From positions 1,426,001-1,490,000 of the forward strand of contig CAXXKX010000003.1 of the NCBI GenBank assembly GCA_963676655.2: DNA of 64,000 bases. The letters run 5' to 3'. How positions within the stretch are numbered: the first letter of the stretch is position 1; each line of letters begins with the position of its first letter. The notes under the pieces are model-generated. The model had not been told where the DNA came from and searched no databases. It saw nothing but the letters and a program-made list of their open reading frames with translations. The position numbers and the translations under genes were made by a program. Of the stretch, positions 37,001 to 44,909 are shown one piece after another. The stretch comes from G963676655 sp963676655 (GTDB lineage: Bacteria > Verrucomicrobiota > Lentisphaeria > Victivallales > Victivallaceae).

Positions 37001-37962
37001 ACCTCCGGTTTTTCCCCGGATTTATCAGTGATCACCAGTCGGACCCGATACTTGCCCGGCCAACGCGGATTGAGTCTGAATTCCCAGAACGGACTGCCTT
37101 CCGGTTTCATGATCTCCTGAGTAAAATGATACTCAAAAACATGTTTCAGCCGATAAAAAGCGGGGAAGGTATAATGTCTTTTTTCCGGGCCCATGACCTC
37201 AACATCAATCGCGATCTCGTCCGGGTCGAACGGATTGAAGTATTGACGCGAAAGATTGAACCGGCTGTCAAGGCGTTTATATTGCTCGCCATGGGACGGC
37301 ATCTGCCAGTCAAGCACCTCTAACGGCGCAATCTCCCTTTTTCCCTCCAGAATCGGCGGCGAACAGGATATTGTCACTTCTTCATCTTCCGAACTGTAAA
37401 GCGAAAGGCCAACTACCTGCATGGTGGCCGCAAAAAGATTGCTCCAGGCCGCGCGGTGTCCGACCGGCTGCAAATCCCCGTACTTAGCAGGGATACGCAC
37501 GCTTACGGTCTGTTCCGTTCCCGGCTGGAAAGTAAAGTCTTTCATACTCTGAAACCAGAATCCGTCTTTATCTTTCATAAAGATGTTGCCGCGAACACTG
37601 CCGCCGGAAACTGTGACTTTGAATGAGAGTTTTTTTGAGAAAAAGAATTTTTTATCAGGACGCAAGGTTCTGCGGTCTTTTTCCTGATACAAGAGCAAAC
37701 TGCCGGGAAATTTCGCCTTGGTCTCATAGTAACCGGCTTTGTCGGCAGTCAATTTTTGCGGTTTTCCCGAAGCGGTCGAAAACCAGGCTGACTGATTGAT
37801 TTTTTCATTTCCGGCGCAACACAAAGCAACCAGGAAAGACACCAGTAAACAAGCCGTCTTCGCCCCGGTTCTCAAATAGCATTTGCAGAACACCGACTCA
37901 AAAATCATAAATAGTTTATTTTTAATTAATTCGCATATCTGATCAATATAGCACAAAAACAT
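33997..37962 (-). CDS. Glycosidase-like protein (DUF5060 + GH barrel) with long inserted coiled coil
   Basis: A 1321-residue protein; the hydrophobic stretch AKTACLLVSFLVALCCAG near 34-51 fits a signal peptide, and ATG 37908 (residue 19) is an alternative start. About 210-340 resembles DUF5060; about 345-690 is a GH5-like TIM barrel with GLNIHTN, acid/base candidate Glu in ELVSEVDL (about 527) and nucleophile candidate Glu in MITEFGGTS (about 624). Then follows about 490 residues of Ala/Lys/Glu coiled coil (715-1205), and a C-terminal beta domain that usually follows the barrel directly (GCRLIFDYKLKPGKYDLRYF). The coil therefore seems inserted between two normally adjacent domains. First gene of the eight-gene operon. 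Confidence 0.8.
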   Translation of the reverse strand: MFLCYIDQICELIKNKLFMIFESVFCKCYLRTGAKTACLLVSFLVALCCAGNEKINQSAWFSTASGKPQKLTADKAGYYETKAKFPGSLLLYQEKDRRTLRPDKKFFFSKKLSFKVTVSGGSVRGNIFMKDKDGFWFQSMKDFTFQPGTEQTVSVRIPAKYGDLQPVGHRAAWSNLFAATMQVVGLSLYSSEDEEVTISCSPPILEGKREIAPLEVLDWQMPSHGEQYKRLDSRFNLSRQYFNPFDPDEIAIDVEVMGPEKRHYTFPAFYRLKHVFEYHFTQEIMKPEGSPFWEFRLNPRWPGKYRVRLVITDKSGEKPEVLKTNWRELEVEKSDRRGFVRASKKDHRFFEFDNGQWYFPFGLNIHTNIDRRSERSFKHGRMPDRGVRDYQDYFSSMHKNGMNAAEVWLAAWSCAIEWSSAIRFYHGLGRYNMANAEKFDRIMKAAEDNGIYLHITLDNHGKLSASSDQEWYVSPHYDDGEFAVANDAFLKTPRGFFSNPKALRYNRNRNRYIAARWGAETNIFGVELVSEVDLVTEFRTLYEDGSGLKWHQNTIKEFLGFDQGKHLMTSHVCGDYKRNLEYEKMFALPEFDYVVGDAYRSTKVHFVDQMRGQTEMLPKFTKPIMITEFGGTSQAGAGALVVGDIHCGNWAALFKQQAGAPLLWWHDFVHLNDYYAHYYGFSQYIKGIDPRGKKYQYKELKAVDYVLPEALMELAEEDNNEFASTKERYEKRIKSYKERLVKEQDNIKARVAMAKKHEAEAIELLGKGIRDYMIKAGNLTTQAASAKETALTKGDENRREKLNTRNSDQKLAEVAKAYADAKRAADNLSSKAEKAKKALDKYAEQQAVKVFNHTLAEWKKSAAAAAESDKTAKVGAENLKKAVNALKTATRNISKAVKAVKIAEKNLKNKNTEAENANKAIMRAVKNRTIAEIELSEAGKVTVSRDAIAPAEAKIVKCVNARKVIEDALAVELQKTSIVTISDEDRAKIKSLQDKSEAARKAIVAAKAKLNSIEMEIDAQSARRKSNIEKCRQKLTEAQKQATVLSVAGKKAKQAVAKAENKVNLLKEALNKAQKEKKIAEYHKAKASAENGRLKQFDKEKKALADKAAAELKKLIGNKNFKLIATAAGIDRGTSDSLKKKQLEAAMKAVKEGSEAVPANIRQIIDLYIASVSAVESAKKAVETRKDNIKKTEERMKSALQGQTASKPEVECLSMGNENEIYGWVFSRSRIYEYPKNEPELRPIKGCRLIFDYKLKPGKYDLRYFNTMTGQEYAHQILEAPLKDNKIKVPDFKIDLAFKILPVKEQGMTAAKSTEKSNPAK

Positions 37963-38054
37963 TTCATTAAAAAAAAATATGCGGCAAATATGCCACTTTC
38001 TTAAATAACGCAGATATACGGTAAAAATTGCCCCGGCAAACTCATCTTTTCCTA

Positions 38055-38074
38055 ATAAAAGAGAAATCTTTTAT
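38055..38074. promoter_or_regulatory. Inverted repeat upstream of the coiled-coil glycosidase operon
   Basis: ATAAAAGAGAAATCTTTTAT: a perfect 8-bp inverted repeat with a 4-base spacer, 93 bp upstream of the first start codon of the operon. It is the only strong symmetry in the 284-bp gap 37963-38246, which otherwise shows no gene. It could be an operator or a leader hairpin. Confidence 0.4.
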
Positions 38075-38246
38075 CGATCCATTCTTAGAACACTCCGACA
38101 AAAATCGAAGTTTTGCATTGTTTAGGACTCTTGTGACTAATGAGACCATTGAATTTTGACTCAAATACCAACCTGCATATTATAGTAATACTTGGTTTTA
38201 TATTTATATGCAACATCATAAAAATCAATAATTTAATAAGGTAAAA

Positions 38247-38280
38247 AAAATACAGGACGACTTAAGCCATCCTGTATTTT
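38247..38280 (-). terminator. Rho-independent terminator of the V-ATPase operon
   Basis: An 11-bp perfect stem AAAATACAGGA / TCCTGTATTTT around a 12-base loop, followed on the minus strand by a run of T. It is 26 bp beyond the stop codon of the K subunit. Confidence 0.85.
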
Positions 38281-38305
38281 GAAAAAGCGGTTGTATTGAC
38301 GACGC

Positions 38306-38767
38306 TTATTTGATAAGGAATATCGTCACAATCGCAAAAGCTAAAACGAAGATCGCAACCGTTTCAATGACCCCGAGGATCATCAAATAATTAACGAATC
38401 CTTTGCCTTCAATTGCCGCAAAGGCATCACATGCGCCGGCGGCGGCTTTGCCCTGCATCCAGGCGGAATAACCGATCGCGGAACCGCCAACGATCCCCAT
38501 AGTCAAGTAAACCGGCCACATAGCAGCGGTTGCAAACGACAGAATCATAAACATAAGAATCATGCCGTAAATTGTTTGTGAGAGCGGAGCTCCAGCAAAA
38601 ATTACCAGCTGAAAAGGAGCCGGTTTATTGTTTGCATAACATTTTTTCCAGCCGCCGATAGCCGCTGATCCACCGGCCCCGGTTCCCAACGCAGAGCCTA
38701 CTGCCGCAAATGAAATCGCCGCAAACGCACCAGCATTGCACAAAGCTTTCATTAATTCTTCAGTCAT
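38306..38767 (-). CDS. V-type ATP synthase subunit K (proteolipid)
   Basis: A 153-residue proteolipid with four hydrophobic helices, forming the membrane rotor ring. The ion-binding carboxylate is Glu in GVIETVAIFV (helix 4). Helix 2 has APLSQTIYGM and helix 3 has MQGKAAAGAC. These correspond to the TQ, Q and E-T positions that coordinate Na+ in Enterococcus hirae NtpK (Thr64, Gln65, Gln110, Glu139), with Ser for Thr. Sodium coupling is therefore predicted. The start overlaps the end of the I subunit gene by 8 bp. Last gene of the operon. Confidence 0.93.
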   Translation of the reverse strand: MTEELMKALCNAGAFAAISFAAVGSALGTGAGGSAAIGGWKKCYANNKPAPFQLVIFAGAPLSQTIYGMILMFMILSFATAAMWPVYLTMGIVGGSAIGYSAWMQGKAAAGACDAFAAIEGKGFVNYLMILGVIETVAIFVLAFAIVTIFLIK

Positions 38768-40601
38768 TGTTCTTTTCTCCTTGAGTTGTTTGTGAATTTT
38801 CTCTGTTATTTTTTTTAAATGGTTTATACATTTGACCAGCCCACCCCAGGCCCATATGATTGGAAAACTCCAACGTGTTAAGCCTGATGCCGTGCACCAG
38901 AACGCCCATGAAAGCCAAAGCGATATTCAAGGCGTGTCCAAAAATTATGACAATTACGCCGCACAGGATCAGCAGAGGGACAAGTAATGCCGGAGCTGGA
39001 ATATTCATCAACATTCCGGCCATATTGTTAAAGCTCGACGCAATGTAATACGTACTCATCCCCACCGCAAATAAACGAATGTAGGAAAGCACATCAACAA
39101 AACTGCCGATAAAACCAAACGGCAAGTTGAAAACCTCTCCGATTTCCTTGTAGTTCACACCGAATCCAAGAATCAGCACGATCCCGCCGACATACAAGAC
39201 AGTTCCAAGTATTTTGGGAAAACTGCCGGGGAATACAATCAGCTCTGTTGCCGTCAGGAAATTGGCCCAGATAAGCATTCCCCAGCCAATTTCTCCAAGC
39301 CCCTTGCGAGTGCGCATATGCAGCAAAGCCTGCCAACCGCGACCGATTGATAAATGTACTGCAGCGATAAAGAAGCAGAGCCATTGAACATTTTTATCCT
39401 TGACTGCCGGATTTGTCAAAGCATCAATACCACGCATAAATTCCGGTAATTTATTATTTGGAATACCAAAATAGTTGCCTCCCAACGCTCCCCAGATAAA
39501 CGTGGCTAAGCTTAGAACAATAAAAAGATTCAACTGCAGTTTAACCTTTTGGCTGTCACGAAATTTATATTTCAATATCGCCGCCGTAATCAAAAATAAC
39601 AGGCCGTATCCGGCATCCCCAACAATCATTCCAAAGAATATTGTAAAGAAAAACAGGAAACAAACGCTGACGTCCTGTTCATAATATCCCGGCAAAACTC
39701 CAATAAATTCAAAAATCGGCTTGGCAATCCGAAACATTTTCGGCACTTTCAACAATGTCGGAATTTGATCCTGACCAGGATCAGGATCCTCGATCGACAA
39801 GCCCCAGCCGTGTTCATCGGCGTATTTTTCGAGTTTGGCGACTTCCGGAACCGGAACATAACCGGTCAAACAGATAACCACACCGTGATCGTCCATTCCG
39901 TCGCGAACCGTCGCGAATTCCAGATCTGATGCGACCTGCTCAATATATTTTTCCAGCGCCGGAGCCGAGGCTTTAAGCTTCGCGAGTTCCGCGACCGCTT
40001 CGTCATCGCGCTGCTGATACCGGACAATCTTTTCCTCCACTTCGCTCAATGAAATATGAGACGGAATCGATGCCAGCGGTAACTCCGCCTCTTCCAGTTG
40101 AGTTTTTGAAACAATCACAAAGTTAACAACGGTTTTGGATTCTTCAATCACTTCAACCAGAATATCGTCCTTTGCGGCATATTCCTCATAAATATTTTTA
40201 GTAGCGGCACAGAGATAAACAAACACCCCTTTTGAACGCATTTCATGCAGATCTTTCTGGCTGAAATCACCCCAGGGCCGCAACTGTTCCTCTTCGCGGA
40301 AAAGCTGGTCAAGGCGTTTTGCAATCTTGTCACGCTCATCAAACAACGCCGCGGTTTTCTTGAACACTGCGGCGCCATCTTCAATCACTTCGCCGTCAAC
40401 ATGCGGCGATTCGATACCTTTCAGCATATTGCTGATACGACCGGCATTGTTATTGAGCTGTTCAAGCTCTGTCCGGTCATGGGAATCAGCCAGCTTCTCC
40501 GCCTCAACATGCATAACGCCAAGTTCGGCGAGTTTATCCAGCGTTTCACGCTGCATCGACCGCAGACAGAGCATTATCACTTTTTTCATCGGGACAATCA
40601 T
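38760..40601 (-). CDS. V-type ATP synthase subunit I (membrane stator a subunit)
   Basis: From ATG 40601 the protein has 613 residues: a long N-terminal cytoplasmic coiled region (about 1-330) and about seven TM helices in the C-terminal half (for example LFLITAAIL and GVIVIIFGHALNIALAFMGV). It carries the ion half-channels against the K ring. I chose ATG 40601 because AGGAGGT stands a few bases upstream and it overlaps the D subunit stop as ATGA; the longer frame to 40706 is within the D subunit gene and is out of character. Confidence 0.93.
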   Translation of the reverse strand: MIVPMKKVIMLCLRSMQRETLDKLAELGVMHVEAEKLADSHDRTELEQLNNNAGRISNMLKGIESPHVDGEVIEDGAAVFKKTAALFDERDKIAKRLDQLFREEEQLRPWGDFSQKDLHEMRSKGVFVYLCAATKNIYEEYAAKDDILVEVIEESKTVVNFVIVSKTQLEEAELPLASIPSHISLSEVEEKIVRYQQRDDEAVAELAKLKASAPALEKYIEQVASDLEFATVRDGMDDHGVVICLTGYVPVPEVAKLEKYADEHGWGLSIEDPDPGQDQIPTLLKVPKMFRIAKPIFEFIGVLPGYYEQDVSVCFLFFFTIFFGMIVGDAGYGLLFLITAAILKYKFRDSQKVKLQLNLFIVLSLATFIWGALGGNYFGIPNNKLPEFMRGIDALTNPAVKDKNVQWLCFFIAAVHLSIGRGWQALLHMRTRKGLGEIGWGMLIWANFLTATELIVFPGSFPKILGTVLYVGGIVLILGFGVNYKEIGEVFNLPFGFIGSFVDVLSYIRLFAVGMSTYYIASSFNNMAGMLMNIPAPALLVPLLILCGVIVIIFGHALNIALAFMGVLVHGIRLNTLEFSNHMGLGWAGQMYKPFKKNNRENSQTTQGEKNND

Positions 40602-41206
40602 GCAGCGACCTCCTGACTCTTGCTCTTGGCGATTTTGGCCCGGGCCACGCCCGCGGTATCCTGATCGCCAAGATAAATCTGGATGCGTCGGATGTTCTCC
40701 TTGCATTCCGGAATCTTGACCTTTTCAAACAGGTTGACGCGCTGGGTGGTCGAACGTAATTCATCCGCCAGTAGATTGTACTGTTCCTGAATGATTTCAT
40801 GTTCGGCGTTCAACTCGAGAATCGAGCGGACCGCTTCAATCGCGTCATCGAACCAGGAATCCTCTTCAAATAGATCATAGGTCAGAATATGCAGCTTGAC
40901 GCCCTCATACACCGGAACCGTAACCCCGGCAATATTGGATTCACCGGCAATAACTTCCTCAAGATTGATGATGCGTTTCAGCTTATCGGTGGAAGGATCG
41001 TCGCCAAACAGCGACAGCCAGGAATTCAGTCTCCGGCGCTGCGTTTCGACTTTCTTTTCATTTTCCCGAAGCCGGGCCTGACTGAGGCGCATTTCCACCT
41101 GCAACTGCTGCTTCTTCAACTGCAGAGTCGGCAGAAAACGGGTAAACTGCTTGAGTGCGTCCCGTTGAGCCTTCAGCTCGGTTTTGGTCATTTTTATTTT
41201 AGCCAT
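40598..41206 (-). CDS. V-type ATP synthase subunit D (central stalk)
   Basis: A 202-residue helical subunit starting with MTKTELKAQRDALKQFTRFL, the usual coiled-coil N-terminus that lies inside the A3B3 hexamer and transmits rotation. The C-terminal helix also returns through the ring (VNLFEKVKIPECKENIRRI, about 165-183). It lies 20 bp after subunit B and overlaps subunit I by 4 bp. Confidence 0.93.
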   Translation of the reverse strand: MAKIKMTKTELKAQRDALKQFTRFLPTLQLKKQQLQVEMRLSQARLRENEKKVETQRRRLNSWLSLFGDDPSTDKLKRIINLEEVIAGESNIAGVTVPVYEGVKLHILTYDLFEEDSWFDDAIEAVRSILELNAEHEIIQEQYNLLADELRSTTQRVNLFEKVKIPECKENIRRIQIYLGDQDTAGVARAKIAKSKSQEVAA

Positions 41207-41226
41207 TTAAGCTTCTCCAGGAAATC

Positions 41227-42588
41227 TTATTCTGCGTCTTTTGCTTCAACTGCCGCTTCGTCCGCTTCGACTTCTTCTGTTTCAGCCACGACTTCGTCCT
41301 TAGGCCAGAATTCCTCGATCAAGTCGGTTTTAATTCCGGTTTCGGTCGGCTCGAAACACTCGGCCAGGGTTTTCCAGCCCAGATCCAAGGCTTCTTCCAG
41401 CGGAATGTTAACCTTGAGGTCCATCATTCGTGCTTCAAAGAGTTCACCGTATTTCAACAGTTTGTTGTCCCAACCGCTCATCTGGAAACCCATGGATTGT
41501 TTTTCCAGCGTTTCCTTGAAATCGGCGTACATCCGGATCATCGTATCCATGATAATGCGGTGGTCGCTTCGGGTATCGGAGTTGACCTGCTGTTTCAAAC
41601 GGCTGAGCGAACCGAACGGTTCAATACGGCCATTACGCAAATAGAACTGACCTTCTGTGATGTAACCGGTATTATCGGGGATCGGGTGGGTCACGTCATC
41701 GCCGGGCATCGTAGTCGCGGCAAGAATAGTAATCGAACCGGCACCGTCAAAGTCTACCGCTTTTTCATAACGCGCGGCCAGCTGACTGTAGAGGTCACCG
41801 GGATAACCGCGGTTGGACGGGATCTGTTCCATCGTGATCGCGATTTCTTTCATCGCATCGGCAAAGTTGGTCATATCACTCAGGAGCACCAGTACGCGCT
41901 GGCCATTGATCGCGTAGCTTTCAGCCACGGCCAGCGCCATATCCGGCACCAGCAGACATTCCACAACCGGATCGGACGCGGTATGAACAAACATCACGGT
42001 ACGCGACAACGCGCCGGACTCGTCCAGAGTATTGCGGAAAAAGAGATAATCGTCAAATTTCAGTCCCATGCCGCCGAGAATAATCACATCGACTTCCGCC
42101 TGGAGGGCGATTCGAGCCAGCAACGGGTTGTAGGGTTCACCGGCGACCGAAAAGATCGGCAGTTTCTGGGATTCGACCAGAGTGTTGAATACGTCGATCA
42201 TCGGAATCCCGGTCCGGATCATGTTTTTCGGAATGATACGTTTGGCCGGATTGACCGACGGGCCGCCGATATCAACCAGATTATCGCGGATTTCAGGACG
42301 GCTGTCACGAGCCACGCCGCGACCGTTGAAAATACGCCCCAGCAGATTTTCTGAAGATGAAACCTGCATCGGGGTATTGAGAAATCTTACTTCGTCGCCG
42401 GTACTGACGCCGCGGCTGCCGGAAAACACCTGCAGCGAAACCCGGTCGCCGTTGAGCCTGATGACCTGGGCCAGGGAAACGCCGCGTGAACTGGTAACTT
42501 CCGCCAGTTCGCCGTAAGCAACGTTTTCAGCTTCAACGGTAATAACGTTACCGGCTATTTGAACAATTCTATGATATACTTTACGCAT
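41227..42588 (-). CDS. V-type ATP synthase subunit B (non-catalytic)
   Basis: From ATG 42588 the product has 453 residues. The nucleotide-binding fold is present (MIDVFNTLVESQKLPIFSVA, then GEPYNPLLARIALQAE), without the Walker A lysine of subunit A, as expected for the regulatory subunit. The last 25 residues form an unusual acidic tail (VEADEAAVEAKDAE). The start overlaps subunit A's end by 8 bp (ATGCGTAA), so the frame extending to 42675 is rejected. Confidence 0.93.
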   Translation of the reverse strand: MRKVYHRIVQIAGNVITVEAENVAYGELAEVTSSRGVSLAQVIRLNGDRVSLQVFSGSRGVSTGDEVRFLNTPMQVSSSENLLGRIFNGRGVARDSRPEIRDNLVDIGGPSVNPAKRIIPKNMIRTGIPMIDVFNTLVESQKLPIFSVAGEPYNPLLARIALQAEVDVIILGGMGLKFDDYLFFRNTLDESGALSRTVMFVHTASDPVVECLLVPDMALAVAESYAINGQRVLVLLSDMTNFADAMKEIAITMEQIPSNRGYPGDLYSQLAARYEKAVDFDGAGSITILAATTMPGDDVTHPIPDNTGYITEGQFYLRNGRIEPFGSLSRLKQQVNSDTRSDHRIIMDTMIRMYADFKETLEKQSMGFQMSGWDNKLLKYGELFEARMMDLKVNIPLEEALDLGWKTLAECFEPTETGIKTDLIEEFWPKDEVVAETEEVEADEAAVEAKDAE

Positions 42589-44314
42589 TGGCCTGCTCCT
42601 TGATTTTAGCGTCGAGAGCCGCTTCCTGGGTTTTAAATTCCTCGCTGGAGTCATCCAGATAATTCCAGTCGACAAACATCTGACGCAATTCCTGGAACCA
42701 GGTTCGAGCCATATCTTTGTCCTTAAAGCTGAATTCCGTATCGAGGATTGACATCACTTTGGTAAAGACGTAATTCTGCCGCTTTTCGCTGGTCGCGCCG
42801 TCAACGCTGTCAAATGTGTTCTGCTGCAGATAAACATAGTCGAGAAACTCGCTTTTCAGATAGATCTGGAAGTCACTGATATGAGTGCCTTCCTCACCGA
42901 CAACTTTCATCATCTGGTTGACTTCGTTCCCGCGCCGGAGAAAACTTCTGGCGTCTTCAATCTGCTTGACCGGAACGATACTGTTGTACTTACTCCAACT
43001 GTCAAGCGGATGGATCGCCGGGAAACGCCGGGCATCGGAACGTTCACGGGACAAACCGAGGAACGCGCCAACCACTTTCAAAGTCGCCTGGGTCACCGGT
43101 TCTTCAAAGTTACCGCCGGCCGGGCTGACCGAACCACCGATCGTTACCGAACCGGTTTCGCCGTTGTTCAGCTTGACCAGACCGCCGCGTTCGTAGAAAC
43201 CGGCGATCAATGATTCCAGATAAGCCGGGAACGCTTCGTCCCCTGGGATTTCTTCCAGGCGTCCGGACATTTCGCGTAGCGCCTGGGCCCAGCGGCTGGT
43301 GGAGTCCGCCAGCAACAGGCAGTTCAAGCCCATTTGGCGATAGTATTCAGCTAACGTCACCGCCGTGTAAACCGACGCTTCACGCGCGGCAACCGGCATC
43401 GACGAGGTATTACAAATGATCAACGAACGGTCCATCAGGGTCCGGCCGGTCCGCGGGTCCTCAAGATGCGGGAACTCACGCAGGATTTCCACAACCTCAC
43501 CGGCACGTTCGCCGCAAGCGGCGACAACCACAACATCGGCTTCCGCGTACTGGCTGAGCGCGTGCTGGAGAACCGTCTTACCCGCGCCGAACGGTCCGGG
43601 AGTACAGAATGTTCCACCGACCGCGACCGGGAAAAAGGTATCGACAATCCGCTGCTGGGTGATCATGGTTTTTTCCGGCAGCAGTTTTTCACGATAAGCG
43701 TTGATCGCAACCTTGACCGGCCAGGATTGAACCATCGTTACGTCACGGGTATCACCGGCTTTATCCTTGATCACCGCAATCGTATCATTGATCTTATACA
43801 TACCGGCCAGTTTGACTTCGACAACTTCCCATTCGCCCTTGAGGTTGAACGGAGCCATGATATAGTGCTTGAAGATCCCTTCCGGAACGTGTCCGAGCCA
43901 GTCGCCGGCGATAACTTTGTCGCCGGATTTCGCGACGGGAGTGAATTTCCATTCCCGTTCATAGTCCAACGCCGGCAGGTAAACACCGCGTTTCAGGAAA
44001 AACCCGGTCTTTTCCGCCAGGTCGTTCAGCGGGTTCTGCAGTCCGTCGTAAACCTGGGTCAGCAGGCCCGGACCGAGTTCCACACTCAGCAGTTCATCGG
44101 TAAATTCCACCGGATCGCCGACCCGGAGTCCGTTGGTGCTTTCAAAGACCTGCAGGTCGGCACGCTTACCCCTGACCCGGATCACTTCACATTTCAGACG
44201 TTCCTCACCGCAGATGGTGTATGCCACTTCGTTCTGGGTGACGAACGTATCAAATTCGACGGTCAGCATATTGCCGTTGACGCCGACTATCTTGCCTTTA
44301 TTACTGTCAAGCAT
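42581..44314 (-). CDS. V-type ATP synthase subunit A (catalytic)
   Basis: The 577-residue catalytic subunit. The Walker A loop is GPFGAGKTVLQHALSQ (about 240-255), and VVAACGERAGEVVEILREFP follows with the catalytic glutamate. LLADSTSRWAQALREMSGRL matches the conserved Walker B/SRW region. The long non-homologous insert typical of V/A-type A subunits is present between about 120 and 200. ATP hydrolysis or synthesis is coupled to ion flow through I and K. Confidence 0.95.
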   Translation of the reverse strand: MLDSNKGKIVGVNGNMLTVEFDTFVTQNEVAYTICGEERLKCEVIRVRGKRADLQVFESTNGLRVGDPVEFTDELLSVELGPGLLTQVYDGLQNPLNDLAEKTGFFLKRGVYLPALDYEREWKFTPVAKSGDKVIAGDWLGHVPEGIFKHYIMAPFNLKGEWEVVEVKLAGMYKINDTIAVIKDKAGDTRDVTMVQSWPVKVAINAYREKLLPEKTMITQQRIVDTFFPVAVGGTFCTPGPFGAGKTVLQHALSQYAEADVVVVAACGERAGEVVEILREFPHLEDPRTGRTLMDRSLIICNTSSMPVAAREASVYTAVTLAEYYRQMGLNCLLLADSTSRWAQALREMSGRLEEIPGDEAFPAYLESLIAGFYERGGLVKLNNGETGSVTIGGSVSPAGGNFEEPVTQATLKVVGAFLGLSRERSDARRFPAIHPLDSWSKYNSIVPVKQIEDARSFLRRGNEVNQMMKVVGEEGTHISDFQIYLKSEFLDYVYLQQNTFDSVDGATSEKRQNYVFTKVMSILDTEFSFKDKDMARTWFQELRQMFVDWNYLDDSSEEFKTQEAALDAKIKEQANA

Positions 44315-44348
44315 TACGTTCGTTGCTCCTTTTCAATATTTAATAAAT

Positions 44349-44900
44349 TTACTTGTAATCCGTATTGATCGTGGACGCGGCAACAATAACCGCGTCAAAA
44401 TTGGTCATGCCGTGAGTCTGGTCCCAGCGGGACTGTTTTTCCAGCAGCAGCAATTTAAGTTTATAGACGCAGAGTGCGTCAAAATCAAAGATATGAGAAC
44501 TTTCAAGATCATCGAGAAATTCAAGTCGGATCGCATCAAGGCGTTTTTCCCGCTCAAGCGGATTATCGCGGCTGAAAGCTTCCTGGACGCCACGCTCAAT
44601 AGAGGAGAAATAATCTTTTTCCGGTTTCAGGAATTGACCGGAATCGGCATTTTTGGCGGGACGCGATTTGACAATCTGGTTGCGCATGCAGGTTTCAAAA
44701 ATTTCCCATTCAGCCGGAGCGCTGCCGGCTTTAAAGTCGCTGTCCTCACGCGGGATGGACGCAACCGCCGTCAAGACTTCAAACTGCCCGGGGGAAAGAT
44801 GGGGTCGGCACAATTCCATGAATTGCCCGGTACTCATCGGGATTCCCTGATTAACCCTCAGCATCGGCAGTGAACTGAGGAGATAGTAAAAATCAGCCAT
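44349..44900 (-). CDS. DUF2764-family protein of V-ATPase operons
   Basis: A 183-residue protein that starts MADFYYLLSSLPMLRVNQG. DUF2764 proteins are found in the same place, between subunits E and A, in V-ATPase operons of Bacteroidetes, Spirochaetes and Chlamydiae. Their biochemical role is not established, but they may replace the missing C-type (d-like) subunit, which is the socket for the central stalk. No recognisable C or F subunit occurs in this operon. It is 9 bp from subunit E and 34 bp from subunit A. Confidence 0.88.
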   Translation of the reverse strand: MADFYYLLSSLPMLRVNQGIPMSTGQFMELCRPHLSPGQFEVLTAVASIPREDSDFKAGSAPAEWEIFETCMRNQIVKSRPAKNADSGQFLKPEKDYFSSIERGVQEAFSRDNPLEREKRLDAIRLEFLDDLESSHIFDFDALCVYKLKLLLLEKQSRWDQTHGMTNFDAVIVAASTINTDYK

Positions 44901-44909
44901 TTTACAACC

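Noticed and set aside
35536..37323. 595-residue plus-strand open frame
   Set aside because: Antisense shadow of the glycosidase-like gene, which has clear catalytic motifs on the minus strand; the plus frame has no family features or RBS.
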